From: Bacteroidales bacterium
GTDB lineage: Bacteria; Bacteroidota; Bacteroidia; Bacteroidales; F082
Direction: 5' to 3'
Length of the DNA stretch: 37,139 nucleotides
NCBI GenBank assembly: GCA_016285355.1
Contig: JAEEQP010000037.1
Location: 1-37,139, forward strand
Part shown: positions 31,609 through 37,139 of the stretch, piece by piece
How positions within the stretch are numbered: the first letter of the stretch is position 1
Layout of the letters: every line of letters begins with the position of its first letter
The notes under the pieces: model-generated
The model's database searches: none
What the model was told of the DNA's origin: nothing
The model's input: the letters and a program-made list of their open reading frames with translations, nothing else
Program-made: the position numbers and the translations under genes

Positions 31609-33453
31609 TTACTTCTTTTCCACTTTCACTTTGATGTTTCTGGTGACGACTTCCTTGTAAGGCTCGTTCACGTAGATTTCAGCGCGACGGAGTTGCGGCA
31701 GAATATCCTTTTCGAGTTGAGGATAGATGGCGCACATTTCCTTGATGGTTCTTTCTCTGTTGCTGGAGTTGTTGATGTTGTTGATGATAGCATCCTTGTC
31801 CTTCAGGTTGGAGGCTTGAACGAGTTCAACGAAAGTGTTCCAGTCGGGACCATAACCCTTACCGTTGATTTGGATACCTTCGGCCTTTGCCTTCTTGACG
31901 AGCTTCATCATTTGGGCGTTAGCGGCATTGTTACGGTTCTCAGACAGTGTGTTGTTGTGGTCTTCTTCGCCTTCAGGTGAAGCCCAAGCTCTGATTTCGA
32001 ATTCCGTTTCAGTCTTCATCAGTTCGTTGAAAGCGGCATCGGCTTCCTTGTTGAGGGCCTTTCTTCTGGTGATGTCGTGTGAATCCTTGTTGAAGAAGTA
32101 GGTAAGCTTCTTGACAGCCTTAACCTTGTCGAGGGTGTCGTAAACAACTTCGTCAATGAACTCGTCCTTCACGACGACGCCGTCAGCCAGCTTCACGGTG
32201 TTGCCCTGAGTGAAATAGGCGTTCTTCACGATTTCATCCTGAGTGGGATAAATTGTGCCTTCGTAGACATAGAACATCGGGTCGGCCTTCAGCTCGCTGT
32301 TTTCCATCTCGGGCTGATAAGGGATGCAGTAGTGCTTGGTGAACTCGCCACCTTCCTTGTAGTTGACGCGGAAGTCACCTTCGCCCTTAACCTTTTCACC
32401 AACGAAGGTGATAGGATCGATGTCGATTTGGCCACCGTTGTAGGCAAGATAAGGCTTCAGGTTCATGACAGCTTGCTTTTCGAAATATTCACCGGGGATG
32501 GTGACGATGACATCGAAGCAAACGTTACCGTCTTCGCCTTCAACCAGCGGGTCAGGATTCACGCGATAGGTGATTTTGTTCGATTCGCGGGCCATCTTCT
32601 CGATGTCACAAGGATTGTTGAACTTGACGCGCAGACCGAGGTTCAACTGACCGAACATGTCCATGTTGTTGATGACACGATTCTCTTCGATAAAAGCCGA
32701 TGATGTTGTTGAATACTTCTTCTTCTTCACTTGGTCGAGATTGTCGGTGTTAGTGAAGTTGTAAGTGTAGTCGATGAAGAGATCAAACTTCGGAGCAATG
32801 TTGAAGGTGAATTCCATACCAACAGGAACATCCAAAGCAAATTTGCCTTTGTCCATTTTATCCTTCAAAGCGGGTGTTTGGGGATTATCGCTGCCATCCA
32901 TTTGGCTAACTTCTGCCGCTTTGTAATAGATACCACCGACACCGATATGAGGCACCAGGTTGATGACTCTTCTCGGGTTGTAGTTGAACATGTTGAAGAG
33001 ATTGAAAGTCAAGTTCAGGTTGCCTTCAATGCAGCTGGTTCCTTCGAAGCCGAGGTTGGAATAAATGCCTGCAGGACCGTCAATGAAACCGAGAGTCTGA
33101 AGATTGGAATCACCCTTTTTAACTTCGTGTTTGTGGCCGGAATAAAGACCATAACCGCCCTTGAGGTTCAAGCCGACAACCTTGCCCATTTGGTAACCGA
33201 TGCCGAGGTGGGCATTCCAGTTGTTTTTAATGTTTTTGGGAAGCAACATAAAGTGGTCGAAATCATCCCAAAAGCCGCCGGTGTAGTTGGCCAAGTCACC
33301 GTGGTAGATGGAGAGACCACCATCAGCTTGAATGTACAAATACTTTTCAGCAGGTTTTGAATGTTTTTTGCCTTCTTGAGCCATCATGCTCAAAGGAAGC
33401 ACTGCCATGACGACGAGCATCAGCAGTTTCGAAAAAGTCAAGTTTTTCTTCAT
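31609..33453 (-). CDS. OmpA-family outer-membrane protein
   Basis: The 614-residue protein has a signal peptide (hydrophobic LLMLVVMAVLPLSMMA-Q). An N-terminal barrel of about 250 residues follows, with alternating aromatic strands (KYLYIQADGGLSIYHGDL, VVGLNLKGGYGLYSG, PHIGVGGIYYKAAE). An unassigned beta-rich middle spans about 260-420. An OmpA-like peptidoglycan-binding region follows, recognisable in FEIRAWASPEGEEDHNNTLSENRNNAANAQMM (about residues 485-515), where the E-G-x(4)-N-x2-LSxxR pattern is conserved. It probably ties the outer membrane to the cell wall. Codon use looks biased, as in highly expressed genes. No SusC/SusD or T9SS genes adjoin it. Confidence 0.88.
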   Translation of the reverse strand: MKKNLTFSKLLMLVVMAVLPLSMMAQEGKKHSKPAEKYLYIQADGGLSIYHGDLANYTGGFWDDFDHFMLLPKNIKNNWNAHLGIGYQMGKVVGLNLKGGYGLYSGHKHEVKKGDSNLQTLGFIDGPAGIYSNLGFEGTSCIEGNLNLTFNLFNMFNYNPRRVINLVPHIGVGGIYYKAAEVSQMDGSDNPQTPALKDKMDKGKFALDVPVGMEFTFNIAPKFDLFIDYTYNFTNTDNLDQVKKKKYSTTSSAFIEENRVINNMDMFGQLNLGLRVKFNNPCDIEKMARESNKITYRVNPDPLVEGEDGNVCFDVIVTIPGEYFEKQAVMNLKPYLAYNGGQIDIDPITFVGEKVKGEGDFRVNYKEGGEFTKHYCIPYQPEMENSELKADPMFYVYEGTIYPTQDEIVKNAYFTQGNTVKLADGVVVKDEFIDEVVYDTLDKVKAVKKLTYFFNKDSHDITRRKALNKEADAAFNELMKTETEFEIRAWASPEGEEDHNNTLSENRNNAANAQMMKLVKKAKAEGIQINGKGYGPDWNTFVELVQASNLKDKDAIINNINNSSNRERTIKEMCAIYPQLEKDILPQLRRAEIYVNEPYKEVVTRNIKVKVEKK

Positions 33454-33529
33454 AACGCAATTGTGTTAAGTTTGTAATGATTTTAATTTGTTGTATCTTT
33501 TTTCTATTTATTCTATTCCATTTAGCCAA

Positions 33530-33567
33530 CAAAAATAGGAAATAATTCTTTTGCTGATGCAAAAATA
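33530..33567 (-). promoter_or_regulatory. Two candidate -7 elements for the OmpA-family gene
   Basis: TATTTTTG occurs twice on the minus strand, at 33537-33530 and 33567-33560, 77 and 107 bases before the ATG. Either would leave a long AU-rich leader. No -33 TTG is correctly spaced for either, so the choice is open. Confidence 0.4.
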
Positions 33568-33622
33568 GTGGAAAAAAAACTCTTTTTTTGTGGTTTTCAG
33601 CAAAAAAGGAAAGAAAAGAGCC

Positions 33623-34156
33623 TTATTTTGGCTTCAAATGCAACTGCTCAAAGAGTTTCCACATGACAATTCCGGCACAAACGGAAACATTAATGGAGTG
33701 TTTTGTACCTTCCTGAGGCAGCTCAATAGCACCTTCGCAATAGGGTAAAGTTTCTTCGCTGACACCTTCAACCTCGTTACCCAATATATAAGCAGTATGC
33801 GGTTCAAACTTGAAATCCTGCAAGGGCACACTGCCTTCCACCTGCTCGACGGCAAAAATTCGATAGCCTTCGGTTTTTAATTCCTGACAGGCGGCTTCAG
33901 TGGTTTCAAAATAACGCCACTTCACGGTTTCATCTGCGCCTAAGGCGGTCTTGTGGATTTCGCGGTGGGGTGGACAGGCCGTAATGCCGCACAAAAACAA
34001 CGCTCCTATGCGGAAAGCGTCGGCAGTGCGAAAAAAGGCACCCACGTTGCTCAACGAGCGGATGTTGTCGAGCACTATTATAATAGGTAGCTTCTCTGCT
34101 TGTTCAAAGTCTTCTTTGCTGATGCGGTTCAGCTCGTCCATACTGAGTTTGCGCAT
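33623..34156 (-). CDS. SpoU/TrmH-family RNA 2'-O-methyltransferase
   Basis: ATG 34156 is used instead of the first ATG at 34207, because a near-consensus -7 box lies between them and the extra 17 residues (MTGRHLFSFILL...) are not family-like. The 177-residue protein has the three SPOUT knot motifs: NIRSLSNVGAFFRTADAF (31-48) with the catalytic arginine, AYILGNEVEGVS (122-133), and IELPQEGTKHSINVSVCAG (144-162). These enzymes methylate the ribose 2'-oxygen of tRNA or rRNA using S-adenosylmethionine. Position and length fit the small TrmH-like proteins of Bacteroidota, but the target nucleotide cannot be deduced. It is divergent from mutS. Confidence 0.93.
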   Translation of the reverse strand: MRKLSMDELNRISKEDFEQAEKLPIIIVLDNIRSLSNVGAFFRTADAFRIGALFLCGITACPPHREIHKTALGADETVKWRYFETTEAACQELKTEGYRIFAVEQVEGSVPLQDFKFEPHTAYILGNEVEGVSEETLPYCEGAIELPQEGTKHSINVSVCAGIVMWKLFEQLHLKPK

Positions 34157-34174
34157 GTTTTTCTCTTTTTGCAG

Positions 34175-34182
34175 CAAAATAA
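34175..34182 (-). promoter_or_regulatory. Putative -7 element for the SpoU/TrmH gene
   Basis: TTATTTTG on the minus strand differs from TAnnTTTG at one base and ends 18 bases before the ATG at 34156. Confidence 0.35.
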
Positions 34183-34256
34183 ATGAAAAAAGGTGTCGTC
34201 CTGTCATTAATGCGTATTTTTTTGGATGAACGCGCCGATTGTTTCAAACAAAACGC

Positions 34257-34264
34257 TAATTTTG
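34257..34264 (+). promoter_or_regulatory. -7 promoter element for mutS
   Basis: TAATTTTG fits TAnnTTTG and ends 21 bases before the mutS ATG. A TTG at 34239-34241 is 15 bases upstream, slightly short for a -33 element. Confidence 0.5.
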
Positions 34265-34285
34265 TACCCCTTAATTCGAGTTTTT

Positions 34286-36886
34286 ATGGCAGACAAAGCG
34301 ACCGAAACCCCATTGATGAAGCAGTATTATTCGTTCAAGGCAAAGTATCCTGATGCGATGCTGCTGTTCCGCGTGGGTGATTTTTACGAGACATACGGTG
34401 AGGACGCGGTGAAGTCATCGAAGATTTTGGGCATTGTGCTTACCAAACGTTCCAATGGTGCTTCTGCCGATGTGGAACTCGCTGGTTTTCCGCATCATGC
34501 TTTGGATACCTATCTGCCGAAATTGGTACGTGCTGGATTGAAAGTTGCAGTGTGTGAGCAGCTTGAAGACCCGAAATTGGCCAAAAAGTTGGTGAAACGT
34601 GGAGTGGTGGAGTTGGTTACGCCTGGAGTTACTTATAATGACAATGTGCTGGAGCAAAAAGAGAACAACTTTTTGGCTTCCGTGCATCTCGAAAAGGAGG
34701 TTTCCGGTGTGTCGTTTTTGGATGTATCGACTGGCGAATTTCTCCTGACGCAAGGCACTAATGAATACATAGACAAGCTGTTGCAGAGCTTTAACCCTTC
34801 TGAGGTGTTGGTGCAGCGCAACAAACGTAAGGACTTTATCGATTTATTTAGTGCGAAATATTATTTGACCGTTTTCGACGACTGGGTTTTCACCGACGAC
34901 TATGCCAACGAAATTCTCAACAAGCATTTTCATACCGTTTCTCTGAAAGGCTTCGGTGTCGACGATTTCCCAAAAGGCATCGTTGCGGCGGGAGCTGCTA
35001 TCCATTATCTGATTGAAACGCAACATGATAAACTCAACCATATCACTTCACTCTCTCGCATTGACCAAGGGCAATATGTTTGGTTGGACAAGTTCACCAT
35101 CCGCAATTTGGAGCTTTTGCATACCACCAATGTAAATGCCAAAACTTTGATTGATGTTATTGATAAAACGGTGTCCCCGATGGGTGGTCGATTGATGCGT
35201 CGCTGGTTGAGCCTGCCATTGAAGAACAAGGAGCAGATAGAGGCGCGTTATGAAGTGGTACGCTATTTCGTCGAACATCGTGAATCCATTCAAAAGTTTC
35301 AGGATGCGGTTCGTCAAGTCGGCGATTTGGAACGTTTGATTTCCAAGGTGTCATTGTCGAGGGTGAATCCGAGAGAGTTATTGCAAGTGGGTCGTGCCTT
35401 GGATCAGATTGAGGTGTTGAAAATTGCTTGTGAAGAGAGTCAACATCCTGCTTTGCTACGTTTTGCTGAGCAGTTCAATCCTTGCGTCTCCATTCGTGAG
35501 CGCATCAAGAAAGACCTGAATCCTGATGCACCAGCGTTATTATCCAAAGGCAACTTTATTGCCGAAGGCGTGGATGCGGAACTTGATGAATTGCGCAACT
35601 TGTCGCGTTCGGGCAAAGAATACCTGATGGGCATTCAGCGGCGCGAGATGGAACTGACAGGTATCAGCTCATTGAAAGTGGGCTATAACAATGTGTTCGG
35701 CTATTATCTTGAAGTGACTAATTCCCACAAAGATAAGGTACCGCAGGAATGGATTCGCAAGCAAACCCTCACCAACGCTGAACGTTACATTACCGAGGAA
35801 CTGAAGGAATACGAACAAAAAATTCTTGGTGCGGAGGAGAAAATCAGTATCATCGAGCAAAGGGTTTATAATGAGTTGGTTACCGCCGTGACCGAGTTTG
35901 TGGAACCCATTCAGGTGGACGCTTCCATCGTGGCACGTATTGACTGTTTGGTGAGCTTTGCTGACATCTCCTTGAAAAACAACTATGTGCAGCCTGTCAT
36001 TGACGACTCTTTCGTTTTGGACATTAAAGAGGGGCGTCACCCTGTCATTGAGCAGATGATGCCAGTAGGGGAGAGTTATATTGCCAACGACGTCTATCTC
36101 GACCGTGACAAGCAGCAAATTATTATCATCACGGGTCCTAACATGTCAGGTAAGTCGGCTTTGCTGCGCCAAACGGCTTTGATTGTGTTGCTGGCGCAGA
36201 TGGGTTGCTTCGTGCCAGCGGCTTCGGCGCGTATCGGTTTGGTGGACAAGATTTTTACTCGCGTGGGTGCATCCGACAACATCTCTTCGGGCGAATCGAC
36301 CTTCATGGTGGAAATGAACGAGACCGCAAGTATATTAAATAATGTGTCATCAAGAAGTTTGGTATTGCTCGACGAAATCGGACGCGGTACGAGTACTTAC
36401 GACGGCATCAGCATTGCCTGGGCCATCACTGAGTTTTTGCACGACCACCCTGTGAGCCGCGCCAAGGTGATGTTTGCCACGCACTACCACGAGTTGAATG
36501 AGATGGAGGACTCTTTTGCCCGCATCAAGAACTACCATGTGTCGGTGAAAGAAGTCGGCAACAAGGTCGTCTTCCTGCGCAAGTTGAAACGTGGTGGCAG
36601 TGCGCATAGCTTTGGTATCCATGTAGCCGAAATGGCAGGTATGCCACGTAAAGTTATCGAACGCGCCACGGCCTTACTTTCAGTACTTGAAAAATCCCAC
36701 ACCAGCGAAGATGTGGAGAAAGCCGCTAAGAAACAGGACGACGCCATGCAGTTGAGTTTCATCCAGTTGGATGACCCATTGCTGCTGCAAATCAAGGAAG
36801 ACATTCTCAATACCAATATAGATACCTTGACGCCAGTTGAGGCTTTGATGAAGTTGAATGAGATTAAGAAATTGTTGAATCATTGA
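34286..36886 (+). CDS. mutS: DNA mismatch repair protein MutS
   Basis: MutS recognises base mismatches and small loops and recruits MutL. The start is ATG 34286 ([15 protein letters not shown]). The longer frame from 34226 would begin upstream of the -7 box. The 866-residue length is standard. The mismatch-reading Phe-x-Glu is F33-Y34-E35 in [13 protein letters not shown], marking a true MutS1 and not a MutS2 paralogue. The ATPase domain has Walker [14 protein letters not shown], the Walker B region [16 protein letters not shown] and FATHYHEL. The C-terminus ends in the helical tail [17 protein letters not shown], used for tetramer formation. No mutL is in the window. The assignment is certain. 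Confidence 0.98.
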   Translation: MADKATETPLMKQYYSFKAKYPDAMLLFRVGDFYETYGEDAVKSSKILGIVLTKRSNGASADVELAGFPHHALDTYLPKLVRAGLKVAVCEQLEDPKLAKKLVKRGVVELVTPGVTYNDNVLEQKENNFLASVHLEKEVSGVSFLDVSTGEFLLTQGTNEYIDKLLQSFNPSEVLVQRNKRKDFIDLFSAKYYLTVFDDWVFTDDYANEILNKHFHTVSLKGFGVDDFPKGIVAAGAAIHYLIETQHDKLNHITSLSRIDQGQYVWLDKFTIRNLELLHTTNVNAKTLIDVIDKTVSPMGGRLMRRWLSLPLKNKEQIEARYEVVRYFVEHRESIQKFQDAVRQVGDLERLISKVSLSRVNPRELLQVGRALDQIEVLKIACEESQHPALLRFAEQFNPCVSIRERIKKDLNPDAPALLSKGNFIAEGVDAELDELRNLSRSGKEYLMGIQRREMELTGISSLKVGYNNVFGYYLEVTNSHKDKVPQEWIRKQTLTNAERYITEELKEYEQKILGAEEKISIIEQRVYNELVTAVTEFVEPIQVDASIVARIDCLVSFADISLKNNYVQPVIDDSFVLDIKEGRHPVIEQMMPVGESYIANDVYLDRDKQQIIIITGPNMSGKSALLRQTALIVLLAQMGCFVPAASARIGLVDKIFTRVGASDNISSGESTFMVEMNETASILNNVSSRSLVLLDEIGRGTSTYDGISIAWAITEFLHDHPVSRAKVMFATHYHELNEMEDSFARIKNYHVSVKEVGNKVVFLRKLKRGGSAHSFGIHVAEMAGMPRKVIERATALLSVLEKSHTSEDVEKAAKKQDDAMQLSFIQLDDPLLLQIKEDILNTNIDTLTPVEALMKLNEIKKLLNH

Positions 36887-36939
36887 TGACTAATAATCAA
36901 TGTGTTAGAGAGAAAGAAAGAAAAAATTTCTCAAAAATG

Positions 36940-36969
36940 TTTGCGGCATTGAAAAAAGTTGTATTTTTG
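36940..36969 (+). promoter_or_regulatory. Strong promoter of the tRNA-Gly cluster (TTTG-N18-TATTTTTG)
   Basis: TTTG (36940-36943) and TATTTTTG (36962-36969) are separated by 18 bases, a full consensus match. The 23 bases 36948-36970 are identical to those of the rplU promoter on the other strand. A leader of about 50 bases precedes the first tRNA. Confidence 0.85.
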
Positions 36970-37027
36970 CCGCGCAATTCGCAAGCGGAATTCTTGAAAA
37001 GGAAAGAATACCGATTGCCGAAGACAA

Positions 37028-37100
<73 letters not shown>

Positions 37101-37108
37101 CCGCTCTT

Positions 37109-37139
37109 GCGGAAATCGCTCAGTTGGTAGAGCACGACC
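37109..37139 (+). tRNA. tRNA-Gly, second tandem copy, cut by the window end
   Basis: The 31 visible bases repeat the first tRNA-Gly from the acceptor stem to the start of the anticodon stem, with one change: the base after T8 is C instead of A. The anticodon lies beyond the window, so glycine identity is inferred from the match. Only 8 bases separate the two genes, so they share a transcript. Confidence 0.85.

Noticed and set aside
32731..33360. 209-codon plus-strand frame opposite the OmpA-family gene
   Set aside because: It is a shadow frame produced by strong codon bias in a highly expressed gene. The minus-strand protein has a signal peptide and OmpA motif.

Overview
The window looks like chromosome of an uncultured or little-studied member of the Bacteroidota, most likely order Bacteroidales. 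The evidence is consistent across the window. Many genes are preceded by the Bacteroidota-type -7 element TAnnTTTG instead of a -10 TATAAT box. Shine-Dalgarno sequences are weak or absent. There is a FecI-type sigma factor, FecR, STN-domain set and two proteins with Type IX secretion (T9SS) C-terminal sorting domains. Gene content is mostly housekeeping, with several accessory blocks. No phage, insertion sequence or CRISPR array was recognised.

Layout. 1-619 (minus): a MntA-HepT toxin-antitoxin pair, with hepT cut by the window edge. 690-3831 (minus): lipoprotein, TPR protein and rsmA as one tight operon. 3942-4549 (minus): rplU-rpmA with a clear promoter and terminator. 4899-13967 (plus): a cell-surface signalling block of ECF sigma factor, FecR anti-sigma factor, an STN-domain outer-membrane barrel, and two approximately 1000-residue T9SS cargo proteins that start within 3-14 bases of the preceding stop codon. 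14134-17832 (minus): an AT-rich 1232-residue RecQ-like helicase bounded on both sides by paired-hairpin repeats. 18166-21789 (plus): an ABC-F ATPase followed by an unrecognised protein whose N-terminus resembles the uracil-DNA-glycosylase fold. 21927-22541: a lipoprotein with two zinc-ribbon-like modules. 22611-22819: a probable structured non-coding RNA with its own promoter. 22876-26894: five tightly packed genes of unknown function. 26905-28356 (minus): an ATPase-nuclease fusion with a striking array of alternating inverted decamers upstream. 28541-37139: sppA, folK-deoxynucleoside kinase, an OmpA-family protein, a SpoU/TrmH methyltransferase, mutS and two tandem tRNA-Gly genes, the second cut by the window edge.

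How the genes fit together. The 4.9-14 kb block reads as a signal-transduction unit. The outer-membrane STN protein should contact FecR in the periplasm, FecR controls the sigma factor, and the regulated output plausibly includes the barrel and its two secreted surface proteins. Unusually, the receptor slot is filled by a small barrel instead of a SusC-type TonB-dependent transporter. The most promising candidates for undescribed biology are the structured RNA at 22.6 kb, the five-gene cluster after it (including a UDG-like protein with a signal peptide), the alternating-decamer array at 28.4 kb, and the helicase with its unassigned 300-residue N-terminus.

All functional statements rest on reading motifs by eye. 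No database search or structure prediction was run. Start codons were moved downstream of the longest open frame where a signal peptide, promoter or gene overlap argued for it; each case is stated.
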